Shown here piece by piece: positions 30,873 through 42,638 of a stretch of 64,000 bases of DNA. This stretch comes from Ammopiptanthus mongolicus. Its lineage: Eukaryota; Streptophyta; Magnoliopsida; Fabales; Fabaceae. A model generated the notes under the pieces. It saw only the letters and a list, made by a program, of their open reading frames with translations, was not told the origin of the DNA and ran no database searches. Every line of letters starts with the position of its first letter. Position 1 is the first letter of the stretch. The position numbers and the translations under genes are program-made. The stretch is from NCBI GenBank assembly GCA_039655645.1, contig CM077344.1, positions 4,288,699 to 4,352,698 of the forward strand, read 5' to 3'.

Positions 30873-33800
30873 ATGTATAAGAACCGGTTGCAAGAATTGG
30901 CTCAAAGAAGCTGCTTTAATTTGCCAGCCTATTCATGCATCCGTGAAGGGCCAGATCATGCTCCTCGCTTCAAGGCAACTGTCAACTTTAATGGAGAGAC
31001 ATTTGAAAGCCCTACATTCTGCTCTACACTTAGACAAGCAGAACATGCAGCAGCTGAGGTAGCTCTTAACACTCTTGCAAAAAGAGGTCCGTCTAATGCT
31101 TTGGCAGCAAGAGTTCTGGTGAGCAATTGGAAAATTTTATCACTGCCCCCCCTTTTTTCCGTAGATTTCACTTGTGCTTTTCTCTTTTATTAATAATTGT
31201 AATCACATGATTGACTTGGCAAGTGCATAATTGCTTATCCATTGTCATTTGATCTTAAGGGCCCACTTTTTTGTGTCAAATGATATGAAGTCATGGGTTA
31301 AAAATTTTGGCTTGTTATTTTAGATTGAATGAAATAAAGGTTAAAATGGACAGTTTTATACTGGAAAAAAAAGGTTCGAATAGATGGTTCAATGTTAGCT
31401 TAAGTGAGAAACTCATCCTATAAAAAATATTCAACAATGTAATATTGATTTTTGTTTACACTGCCATCACTTCATCTGACATATTAAGTTTGAATTATGA
31501 ACTTCATGGTTTTATATCTACTACCTGTAAGCTCAGTTCCCAGATTTTACGAATTCCATACCTGATCAATGTAGCCTAACCTATTAACATAATCTAGATA
31601 TGTCATATATCACTACGGGAAGCTGGTTTCTATGTTTTGCTTTTCCCCTGCGACACTCATCCTAGGTTAATTGTCAACTTCCACTTCTTGCACCTCTCTC
31701 TTTGCAGGGGGATGCTAACCAGCCAACACCAACGCCAAATATACGGTGCCATTTAGGTTTTCACTGCATTTTCTAATCTTGTTGTTAATGAAAAGTGTAA
31801 CACAAATATATTCTTTTGCTGTGTTATACTTTTTCCTCCCAAGGATTTAGAGGATGTCTGATTCATTAAACTTGATATTTTTACAAATGGGATAAATGAT
31901 AGAAGAATGTGAATTAAGCTCCGTTCTTTTTATATGTCTTTTAAGGTTGTTAAACAAGAATTAAGAATGTCAATAAATAGCCTTGACAATAAGCAAAATA
32001 ACCACATTTGACTATGTTATCCCTCAATGAAACACTCAACATTATTATCACCCTATTAGTATTTTCTGTCACTTATTAATAGCGTGAGTAATTTAGTAAA
32101 AACTATTAAGACTTCACTGGTTTTCTAAAATGACAGATAAATATGAAAAAAAAAAAAAAACTGTTCTAAAAAGATGGATAAAAAAAACAGGGAGTATAAA
32201 GTCTATGCTCATGTTAGGAATCCTGGATTTTTTTGCTTATTGAGTTAAGTTGTGCTCTTCGTTTCTTTCCTAGGTGGGGGAAAGAAGTGGAGTGGGATAA
32301 ATTATGTTATTCGCTTTTTTCGAAATTCTTCCATTACAACATAGAAGGTTTTTTTTTTTTTTGTTTAAAAGGTTTTTCTTTGAATAAACTTTTGGTATTT
32401 GGATATTGACAGGATGAAACAGGAGTATACAAGAATTTGCTCCAGGAAACTGCTCACAGAGCTGGATTGAATCTTCCTGTTTATACAACCATTCGTTTTG
32501 GACCAGGTCATGTTCCTACCTTCTCATGTACAGTTGAGATTGCAGGAATGCATTTTTCTGGAGACCCAGCTAGGACCAAGAAACAGGCTCAGAAAAATGC
32601 TGCAATGACCGCTTGGTCTGCATTGAGAAAATGTGAGCATTTTGCTGCTGTAATTATATCTTTTTGATATTTAGATTTCCAATTTGGAGTCTGAACTTGA
32701 AACATTCTCTGTAGAGCAACCGTGATTCGTCTTCTTTTCAACTTACCCTCTTTTTTGAACACTGTTGCTTCTTCTTCCTTTTTCCCCTTCCAGGACTTGA
32801 CTATTTATGCCTTTTTTTATTTATTTCTGTCTAGTGTCAGAGAATCGTTTATCTTCGTCAACTTCATCCTCATTTCCTTTGGAATCTAAAGGCAATGAAG
32901 AACAGGAACAAGTCATCATTGCTCGGGTTCTTGCAAGTTTACATCCATCTGAGTCAAAGAACTTTTCAGAAAGTGATCATCAACATAGATGGCAAAACTC
33001 CTTTGCAACATCGTCGGTGTCAACCCAGCCAACTCCTGGCATGTATCATATGCAATGGCAGCATTGTGAAATCTCTAGTTTCTCCCCACAGGTGGCTCTG
33101 TATCAGATTTGGCAGCAAGAACAAATTTTACAGCAGCAAAATGGCCTATTGTCACTAACCATTCCACCAACCATTCCATCTGCTCCACAGCTTTATCCAT
33201 TCATGCAATCTGTGCTCCAGCCAGACCACTGTCTTTATTTTCCATCTACAGAGTTAGCATCAGTTCCTGTAGGACCACAATTCTCTATTGCTACATCAAG
33301 GCCTTCATTTTACTTTTCGAACCAAAATGTTCCTGAGTTTAGCAGGGGCAGGTCAACAGTAACCATTAGAGAGATACAAGAGGAAAAAGCAGAAGATCCC
33401 CCAGTTTGCAACCTTAGTGGTGAAACAAGAGTCCTAACAGCAGCTCCAGAGGATGAGAGACAGAAGCATGGTGGCTTTGGAAGCAAAAGTAGAACTGCTG
33501 ATCTGGGAGGAGAACAAAGTGGGAAATCTGAATGGTCTTCTCAATGGAGCATGGGTTCTGTACACAGACCAGTTAATAATATTGAGCTGCAAAACCCATC
33601 TAGTATTGACACCTCTAATCTCAGTGCACATTCACATGCAAGTTTCAACAGAAGTTTTAGACCGCCAGCAGGTGCATCTTCCATAGTGAGAACCATGGGA
33701 CCCGCTTCTTCCGCGGTTTCCAGACCACAACATAGGGCAGTACCTATGGCTGTTGGTTCAAGGATGAGAACTGGAATACCAAGAAGTCCAAGCATGCCCA

Positions 33801-34003
33801 GGTCTGAAATGTTTGGCATGATAAGATCACCTACTCCTCTATTCATGGCCCCTGCTGTGAGAATCAGATCAGTAGTCCCAGTCTGCTCAGCTCCTCCTAG
33901 GAGATCCATTGCAGAGGAGTCAAAAAACAAGGAAAAAGATTTAAAACCTGAAGACAAAGAGGTGTCAAGAACAAGCTCTGAGCTTGGCAATCTTGGAATA
34001 TGA
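30873..34003 (+). CDS. DRB2: Double-stranded RNA-binding protein, DRB2/DRB3/DRB5 class
   Basis: Coding exons: 30873-31118, 32413-32632, 32835-34003 (phases 0 and 1; 544 residues in all). The first dsRNA-binding domain (1-70; MYKNRLQELAQRSCFNLPAY, PRFKATVNFNGETFESP, RQAEHAAAEVALNTL) and the second (87-154; YKNLLQETAHRAGLNLPVYT, KKQAQKNAAMTAWSAL) match plant DRB2 closely. A long Ser/Gln/Pro-rich tail follows, ending in the class's conserved APAVRIRSVVPVCSAPP (about 490-510). These proteins bind RNA duplexes and modulate microRNA production with Dicer-like enzymes. Arabidopsis DRB2 is 434 residues, so the tail here is about 100 longer. The start is the first ATG after a CAG acceptor of a 5' untranslated intron. 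Intron 1 (1.3 kb) holds a Stowaway-like insert. The exact ortholog (DRB2, 3 or 5) is not settled. Confidence 0.93.
31919..32195. repeat. Stowaway-like element in DRB intron 1
   Basis: Starts CTCCGTTCTTTTTATATGTC and ends ...AAAAAACAGGGAGTA, imperfect inverted ends of the Tc1/mariner miniature type. It has no counterpart in the intron of the dead copies, as far as those can be read. Confidence 0.5.
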
Positions 34004-35667
34004 GTCATACATACTAAAGAATAAAGATAGGGGTTTGTTAAGTTGAGAAGTTAAGTTGGTCCAAATAATGGGGTGCTTTTGGATTGGAAAGCAATCGGCA
34101 TTTCCTTGACAATTTGATGTAAAAAGTAAAAATTTTGAAATGTCATTATCAGAATATATTGAATGTATTAAACCAGAGAGTTTGTTTTCTCCACACAAAA
34201 AAAATGGAGTGTTGGAGCACAACAAATACATGCTTTAAGAAGGATTTTCACTAATGATTGTAAATAAATTTACATAAATTTGGTAAGCCATCAATTTAAT
34301 AATAATGTAGAAATTTATCTTGGAGTATGATTGCAATCATGTTATCATGTAACCAACAAATGGTCTGCCAGCTTATTTAAGTTTATAACTTGCTGGTATA
34401 AAAATTGCTCAGGGGTTTATTAGTTGACAAGTAAAACCCAAGAAACCTCCTGGAACCAACGAAGAGTAGTTCAGTTGTGTCGGGGGCTTTTAGGCTGGGT
34501 CACTTCGGCAATGCTCTTTGCATTTGCAACTTTACCACTTCAAAAGGTGGCTGGATACCATTTTCATACCCAACAATGATTGGTCGCAGTCACTACCGAG
34601 TCAAACTTGGATGATGTTATGGGCTAACTATAAAAATTAAAATTCACCCAACATATAAAATATTCATAATTATATATTTTAAAACAGTAATTGCATTAGT
34701 AATCTATCAAGACATGTATATCATGAAAATTATTTATAATTGAATTTACACTAAACTTTCCAGCAATTTTTTTTCTTTTCAATATATACTAGCAGACAAT
34801 TAGTCGAAAATTCATCTTCCATCTTGTTATAAAGTGCAATCTTGACTATATTGATAACTAAAAATGATTGCTCTGTAGTAGTTATAGAAACATGAAATGT
34901 GAGAATAAGAGTTATCACTCTATATACAAAAGGATAGTCTTCTGCTTTTCGAGTTTTTCCAACCAATGATATACATCATAAATAGTTTGCAAATTGCAAT
35001 GCTCCAAAATCACTAATTTTGCCTCACATGATATTATTAAGCTATTGTCTTGGTAAATTGTTATGCATGCTAAAATTAAATTAATATTGTAATTAATTTT
35101 TTGTGCCATGAATAATATAATCATGTGTATTGTTGTTAGGATTTAATTAGAACTATTAATATAAAATTTACACTGACAACCAATCATGCATTGTCACATC
35201 ATTAAAAATATTTGACTCTTATTCTAATTACCTTAAAAGTTACACATGATTACATAAGGTGATATATGAATGATTGACAGTGTAAAAAAAATTACACTAA
35301 CAATGAATAAATAATAAAAACAACAATTACTACTACTATGATTTAATTGGTATGCATTGTCAGTGTAAAGATTTTTTACATTGTCAATCAATTATAAATT
35401 TATATATCATTAAAAATGTTTGACTCTCCAATGCTCCTGATAGGGGCCAATCCAAATAATTTTGGTATTATAATATTACTATTACTAATTTTAAAATAAA
35501 AGAAAACATGGTAGGGGGCCAATGCCCTTGTAAAGGTCAATATAAATCCATCCCTGGTCGCTCGCAGTGGAAGTGGATTGTGACCCCTGACAACCTTCAT
35601 CTGCAATGTCAGGGGTTCAAATCATGGAATCACCACTTTGGAGAGAGCTTTACCTAACTATGACCGC
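34004..35667. other. DRB 3' flank and unassigned DNA
   Basis: The DRB 3' untranslated region probably ends within the first 300 bases. No gene follows. 35150-35430 holds two partial copies of the foldback family seen at 51131 (TTTACACTGACAACCAATCAT; GCATTGTCAGTGTAAAGATTTTTTACA). Confidence 0.5.
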
Positions 35668-35675
35668 AACCCTAG

Positions 35676-35847
35676 TAGGGATGGCAATGGGTACTGAACC
35701 CGCTGGGTATCCGCAAAATTTACCCGCTATGGATAGTGTAATTACCTGCTAATTGGGTATGGGTTCGGGTACGGGCAATAACCCGCAAAAATTAATGGGG
35801 ATGGGTGCGGGTATGGGTACTTTAGTACCCACCCCGACCCATACCCG

Positions 35848-35914
<67 letters not shown>

Positions 35915-36771
35915 TATTTATTTATTTTTTTATATATTTATTTTATATATGCATAATCTGAATATCTGATATCTGATATAATATATTATATTCTGATATT
36001 AATTTAAAAAATTAAAAAAAACTTGAGGAAAGTAAGAAACTCTCTGACCTAACCTATTTCACTTTCACACTCCTAATCTCATTGTGACCGGTGCCGCTGA
36101 TTCAGTATCACTGCACCTTGCGGTCCGTAGTTGAATTTATGTTTGTTACTTTTAATTAGTTAGACTAATCATTTATTTTCTAGTTATGTTCTAGCTTCTA
36201 TTGGCATCATTGGACCAAAACAATATTTACATTTAAAAGATTTAAAAAATAAGCATTTGCAGTCTTTTGAGGACTCTGATTCAGATGAAAAAATAATGTA
36301 TCATTGTTTACTTTACGATGTGTTATTAATGAGTATCTTTAGAATTACACTTAATTAGTGTAATGTATGTTTTTTAGCAGATTTTGGAGAGTGCCAGTAG
36401 CTCAGAAGCACCAAGTTTATGAATTATTGTTCTTAGAAGTTTATTGTAATATTTACTTGATGTTTTGGAGATTGATTATTGAATATTTTGTATTAAAACC
36501 TTTGGATTTTACATTCACAAATTGATTATTAGATCCACAGATTTCATTTTTTAGTTTGGAATGCAAGAGTTTAGTCATTTTATTGTTTAATTAAAATTTC
36601 TTATATTAAAGTGCGGGTAACAAGTGCGAGTACGAATACTTCGGTACCCAGAGGGTAAGGGTACGGGTGTTGAATTTACTACCCATGAGGGTATGGGTTC
36701 CGGTACAGATACTTTTTCAAAACGCGGGTACGGGGATGGGTACTATAGTACCCTACCCATTGCCATCCCTA
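35676..36771. mobile_element. Non-autonomous hAT element, about 1.1 kb
   Basis: Ends TAGGGATGGCAATGGGTAC and GTACCCTACCCATTGCCATCCCTA are inverted repeats. Flanking 8-base sequences AACCCTAG (35668-35675) and AACCCGAG (36772-36779) agree at 7 of 8 bases, as for a hAT target duplication. Each end carries a subterminal cluster of GGGTA(C/T)(G)GG motifs in both orientations. The middle has a (TA)n run (about 35850-35911) and no transposase frame. Confidence 0.9.
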
Positions 36772-36914
36772 AACCCGAGGGTTAATTTCATAACTTGCCT
36801 ATGAGAATACCTAATCAAAGACCATGCATACCCTTTCATATATAATAGAAAGGATAAAATTTATATGCATGTTATTTATTGTGTGTTTTGGTACTGTGTT
36901 TATATATATATATA

Positions 36915-37214
36915 CTCCCTCCCTCCCTTAATATAGGAAACTTTTGGTGGATTTTTTAGTCCCAATTTATAAGACCCTTTTCAAGTTACTATGCTGCATT
37001 AATTATTTTTTTACTAAATTGCCCTTTGGAGATGATGAGTCACGTTAATTGAGTGAGTGATTAATTAAGTGGGTAAAGTGGAATTATGAGTGTAATAAAT
37101 TTAAGGGCAATTTAGGAAAATTGTATATAAATGTAATGTTATTAACTAGAATAACAAACTTTCTTAAGGGACGTGAATTGGTTAAAAGGTTCCTATATTA
37201 AGGGACGGAGAGAG
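36915..37214. mobile_element. Stowaway (Tc1/mariner) miniature element
   Basis: 300 bases with ends CTCCCTCCCTCCCTTAATATAG and ...CCTATATTAAGGGACGGAGAGAG, flanked by TA dinucleotides (36913-36914 and 37215-37216). The flanks are TA-rich, so the TA duplication is weak evidence by itself; the ends are diagnostic. Confidence 0.88.
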
Positions 37215-37495
37215 TATATAATAACGGGTTACGTTTTTATTGAAAAACATCACAAGTATTTAGAGGACAATACCTAAGTTTTGTCGTATTGGATATCTTT
37301 TATATTTTTTATGCTAATTAAAATTTTATTAATAATTTATTTTATTATTTATACTAACACTTTTAAAAAATTGGCAGTAACTTAGTTTTTATATTGATTT
37401 TAAGATTTATTAAAAATTTAGCTTTAATCATAAAATTCTCCACATATAATAATAAATTCGTACTGAAAAGACATTATTGTCAAATAAAGGAAAAT

Positions 37496-37690
37496 GACCG
37501 ACATTACGTCGGTTTGAGTGGAATTAGACTCAGATCCTTTAAAGAAGGTCTCGGATTCGAGTCTTGTGGATAAAAAAAATGTGATTGGATCAGGAGATCC
37601 CATTAAAGATGGTCAGTTAGGTTCTCCGGTGAAGATTATAAATCATTGATAAAATCGGTGGATATTTAGTAACTATAAGAGGATAACAAA
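37496..37690 (+). mobile_element. Possible tRNA-derived SINE
   Basis: GGTTTGAGTGGAATTAGACTC resembles a tRNA A box and GGTCTCGGATTCGAGTC, about 35 bases on, resembles a B box (GGTTCGANTCC). It runs into an A-rich end near 37690. No target duplication was identified. Confidence 0.4.
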
Positions 37691-38030
37691 AAAAAATAAA
37701 GGAAAATAAGACAGAGGTGAACGATGGGAATTTCATGCAGACAACGGGTTTATGATTTCCTATTTCGACAATATGATTAGCACATGGGTACCTTGCTCAC
37801 GTTGGATGTGCATCCTATTAGACAATTGAATTGAATTGAAGTTGTGAATAGATATTTTAGTTGTTGACAATGAAAAGGCCCCCTCCTAACGCACCAAATG
37901 GAGTTAGTAGAATTGACATACACATTACGAGTGCAAATTACGGATTTATCGTCCATGCCTTGCGACTTAAGAAACAGCAAAGAAATAAAATACTCGCCAA
38001 TTTCGAGAGGGATACATTTATATTATAAGA

Positions 38031-38212
38031 AATGCTAGCAACACACTCTTTAATACTCTTTTTTCAACACACACTTTTTTATTGGTTGAAATTCATATGG
38101 GTCCCACTAATTCATGTGAGTCCCACTTGAATTTTGTAGGACCCACATGAATTTCAACTAATAGGAAAATACTTGTTAAAAAGAGAGTGTTAAAAAGTGT
38201 GTTGCTAGCATT
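38031..38212. mobile_element. 182-base foldback element (GCTAGCAACAC ends)
   Basis: AATGCTAGCAACACACTCTTTAA at the left is mirrored by TTAAAAAGTGTGTTGCTAGCATT at the right, and the inner arms (GTCCCAC..., ATTCATGTGGG) also pair. Target duplication not clear. No coding sequence. Confidence 0.8.
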
Positions 38213-38472
38213 TTTCTCTATACTATACACACATTTGGATTCTGGAGGTATAATATCCCCCTTCTTCTTCAATTCTACGATATATCCTCTTGAGTTATGA
38301 TGTATCATACATCAAGTGATTTTGAACATCATCAAGTAAAAAAGTTCATAAACCAGTCAGTTTTTTATTTATAATTTTAACCCAAAAATAAAGATAATTG
38401 TAAAGAGGTCCGTACCATCGCTGCTACTCCTTCTTCTCCGGTGAACTCATCAGCATCCACCACTACCGCATC

Positions 38473-39060
38473 TAGGGATGAAAATAGGTCAGGCCGTTCA
38501 TCAGGGGCCTACGGCCTCGCCTATTTAAGGTCTAGCTTGACGTAACCTATTTAACAAAAAGGTCAGGTTAAGACTTTTTAAAAATCTTATATAGTTAAAA
38601 AGGTCAAGCTATGGCTTTACAAAAAACCTATTAGGCCTATCAGGCCGGCCTATTTAACACACACACATATATAATATATAACTTAATATATAATACTATA
38701 ATATATTATTTATAATATTTATAATATTTGAAAGTAAAGGTCTATTGACCCATTTAAATGTAGATGTCTACTTGTATATTTATTTGTGAAGGCCTAACGA
38801 CCTATTTATCAGTATATGCCTACCAACCTTTTTATCATTAGAGGCTTACAGCCCTATTTACAAGTAAAGGTCCATGACCTATTTATAGGTGAAGGCATAT
38901 TTAATGATCTTATTGAAAAGTAGGCTTTTAAATAGGATTCCAGGTCAGGCCAGACTTTGAAATATGTCAAACCATGCCTTAAAAATTGGCCTATATCAGG
39001 CTAATAGGCCTAGCTCAGGCTTGTCAGGACCTAGCTCGGCCTAGCCTATTCCCACCCCTA
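38473..39060. mobile_element. Non-autonomous hAT element, 588 bases
   Basis: Ends TAGGGATGAAAATAGG and CCTATTCCCACCCCTA are inverted, and a perfect 8-base duplication ACCGCATC flanks it (38465-38472 and 39061-39068). Inside are many direct and inverted copies of GGCCTATT/AGGCCTA. No transposase. Confidence 0.92.
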
Positions 39061-39068
39061 ACCGCATC

Positions 39069-42000
39069 TGCCCACCAACATGCAACAGCACCGCCCCACA
39101 CCATCAAATCCCTGTCCGAAGTTAGACTTGTCCTTCCTCCGCGAGTATGACTTCAATAGAAATATGGTGGACCAAGGTTTCCAAACCTATGGCGCCAAAT
39201 GCCCCTACATTAACTGCAAACAACCCAAAAATGTCACATATTTGAATGTCACAAATTCCGCCACAACATAAAAAAAAAAAAAAAAAAAAAAACCAAAAAA
39301 ACTACCCAGAAACATAGTGGGGTTAAAGGCTAGTGGTGGGGGTGTGGGTTCTCAAGATTCTCGAATAGTCAAAGCTTCGATGGCCCAAGATCTTTAGCTA
39401 CGGCGCCCAAGTGGTGCACACCACCCCTTGCCAGATCCAAATAACCACGAAACCCAGGAACTGATGTAAATCAAGAAAGATGACAAATCTAGACCAAGAA
39501 AGATGATAGATGATAGATCTGGTTCGTGGTGGTGCGAGGTGGCTCACGGTGGTGGTCGAAGGCGTCGGAGAGTCGGCAAAGGTGGTGGCTTTGGGTCTCC
39601 ACAGATCTGGTTCTTCCCATGGTTGCGTGGTGTCTCGATACGGTCACGAAGATGACAAGTTTGCTGGTTGGGGGAAGTCGCGGTGGTGCACAAAAAGGTG
39701 TGGTGTTCTGGGTGGTGGACGACATGGTGGCGATCGCGGGTGCTGCGACGGTGGATTGATGGCAATAGGTGGGGTGGTAATTGCTGGGGTGGCAATTGCT
39801 GAGGTGAGTGGGAAGGAACAAGGACTGTTAAGCAATTATTAGCAAAACTTGTTTGGTCGGTTTCCAGTCTTGATCACAGCCATCCATCAAATCTGCCTCG
39901 AAATCAACGATCCACCTTCAAGGAGCACAGGTGCACCAGATTTTAGAGGGTACATTCTAGAAGCACCCTCCTTCTTGAACCCCTTCTGTCAAATAATGTT
40001 TTGTGGAGTCTGAAAATGAACTTCACTGTATGTTTGATATATTTATTTTGTCTTTTCATTTTCATTGAAAATAGAAAATAGAAAAGAAACCATGATTACA
40101 ATATCATTCATTTTTAAATTTGAAAAACGTTCTCAATGTTTTAAAAAACATTGAAAATAATAAAAACTCATTTTCCTAACATTTTCATTATGGAGCAGTG
40201 GCATTTTTATAGTTTGAACAAATTAATTTTAAATGATATTCGGAGTTCCTCCACGAGTTGACCTACAATTGGAATCAGGTTTCTCCCATTAAAGCTATAT
40301 TAGAGCTCCATTTCTCACACTTTTTAACATTTTTAACACCATTCTTGCCCATAAAGGACATGAATCCTCTCCATCCAAAGTCTTTCTCCATCCCTAGATC
40401 TTCTTCATTCATGGAGAGAGAATCACACATGTTCTAGTCTATTGCTCGCACATGTTCTACACTGATAATTAGTTTTGCCTTCTTTTGACAACATCTACTA
40501 TTGTATGCTTCATCGCCCCATCTTCGGTTAGACCCAACCCTCATCGCCTCTAATCGCCACCTTCATGTGGTTGGTCGGCTCCCTGGGCTATGTTCGATTG
40601 CGTTCGACACTTAGATCCTGTGTGCTCATCTTACCTTCATCAAGTTTGAGTTGTTTTTATTATGTTTGAGTTATTTGTTGGCAATTTTAGTTGTGCCTAT
40701 CTTTGGTTTCATATTGTTTGCCTACTACTTGGCCCTATTTTGCTTCTTCTCCGATGTTTGTCAAACCATTCTCTTCCACTAATGAATCATACTAGTGGTT
40801 TGTCTTCCCACCGACATTCATTTTGGCGGTGACTATTTTTTTGACGGATGAATCATTTTAGTGGTAGCTTCTCTCCCCGTCAACAAAACTTATGTTGGTT
40901 ATGACCACATCAACTCTGTTCGTTGTCTTAAATGTTTTAGGTTCGATTCTTTGTCCCAGATGCTTTGACTCGTCTCCGTCCTAGACGTACGATCTCGCCT
41001 TCATCCTAGAAACAATTGTTACTAGCCACCATTTTCATTCGAGAAGTCATTGCTAGTAACAATCACATTGTTTGACACATTATATATTTTTAGTTCATTT
41101 TCTTTTAGTATGTTTAATTGTAACAAGTCGGAGCCTAGAAAGTTTTAGACTTTTAGTTTGATGGGTATTATAATATATGAAAAATATATCACAATATCAT
41201 CGTTGTATTTAAAAATATTTTAGAGTATCTAAATAATCTTTTTGGAATTCATTTCATAATTATATTTCACGTCTTGTTTTCTTATTTGATGAAGATCGAG
41301 AATTTAATATTAGTATAAATAAAAGTACTAAGTTTATGTTTCATACTACATTATTATATTGTAAAGTATTTTGGATGATCTTTTGGGATTTATTTCATAT
41401 TTATATTTCTCCTTATGTTACATTATTTAATTAAAATGAAATTTAATATTAGTATAAATAAGAGTATTAAGATTGTGTTTTAAATTACAATTTTTTTTGT
41501 TACGTTTTAAATTACATTATTATTATATTATTATCAATATCAATGTTAATCTAAATTTCTATTTATCTATTTCCTTATTTATCTAAAGGATTTAATGTCA
41601 ATATAAAGAGTTTTACATTGTGTAAAAAGTCACATTTGGGGTGATGTATAATTGATGGACAACATGAAAAACTTTACACTTATCGTGTATCCAAATTAAA
41701 CTCTTATAACTGTCTAATTTAAATCAAGGGCGCGTTCGGATAAACAACTTAATTAAACGCTTATTCAATAATTTTTTTTTCAAATAAACTAAAAATAACT
41801 TATTTTCGTAAGCTTATTTGACAAGCTTATTGAAATAAACTAAAAAGAATTTATAGAAATATATAAAACTATTTTCATAAATTAATTATATGAATTTATT
41901 ATAATAAATTATTCTTATAAACTTTAATAAATTCTTTATAAATTATACCAAACTCAATCCAAATGTCTACAAATGGGTTTGCATTGGAAGATAGAGTTGA

Positions 42001-42638
42001 GCTGGGCCTTTGACTTGTGAGGATGGAAAGAAGAACACATCCTCTATATTCCTTCTGTTATTGTCTGAAGAGCACTAAGTCCAAACAGCACGCAACAAAA
42101 GCGTCAAACACACACACACACAGACACAGTGTATGTAGAGAGACAAGACAGCCATCCATTCATTTTCTTTATTGGATTTAATTATTCTGCCTCAATTACT
42201 GTCACCGTATGACTCTCTGTCCCTCTCTTCTTTGTTGCATAAGCTTTTCTATTTTCCTTTCTTTCTTTCTATTTATTTTTTTTAAAAGAAAATCCCATCA
42301 CATTCTGTACCTAAAAATCTTTCATTTTCACTTTCCTTCTAACCAGATCACTGAATCTTACTACCTTGGATTCAACTGAGTGAATTCTAAATGTTACTCC
42401 TTCTCTTTGTGCTTTGTGGGTTGAAACTTTAAAATTAAAGTTCGCTTTTTGATTCAAATTCAAATCAATCTCGTCAATTGAAGGATTACCCAACTAAGGA
42501 TAGTGAAAAATAGAGGCATTCATCTCATTATGATGCTTGTATTTGCTTTTTTTTAATTGCATTAATGAATGTGATTTTTGTTTGGTAATTACCAATTAGG
42601 AATCCATAGAGTGAGTATGTCAAGCAAGAGATGAAGAA
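39069..42638. other. Unassigned intergenic DNA, then kinase gene upstream region
   Basis: 39270-39292 is a poly-A run. 39500-39840 is GC-rich with overlapping open frames on both strands but no recognisable protein. 40230-41110 has the look of an old non-coding retroelement part; no domain is recognised. 41725-41960 (GGGCGCGTTCGGATAAACAACTT...) is the beginning of a common foldback family. 42050-42638 is the kinase gene's upstream and 5' untranslated region, with a CA run near 42109. Confidence 0.45.

Noticed and set aside
35753..35956. Frame with Gly-Met-Gly repeats and an Ile-Tyr run
   Set aside because: It is the subterminal repeat array and TA run of the hAT element.
39489..39842. Overlapping long open frames on both strands in GC-rich DNA
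   Set aside because: No recognisable domain, compositional bias on both strands, and no splice or start context; probably chance.
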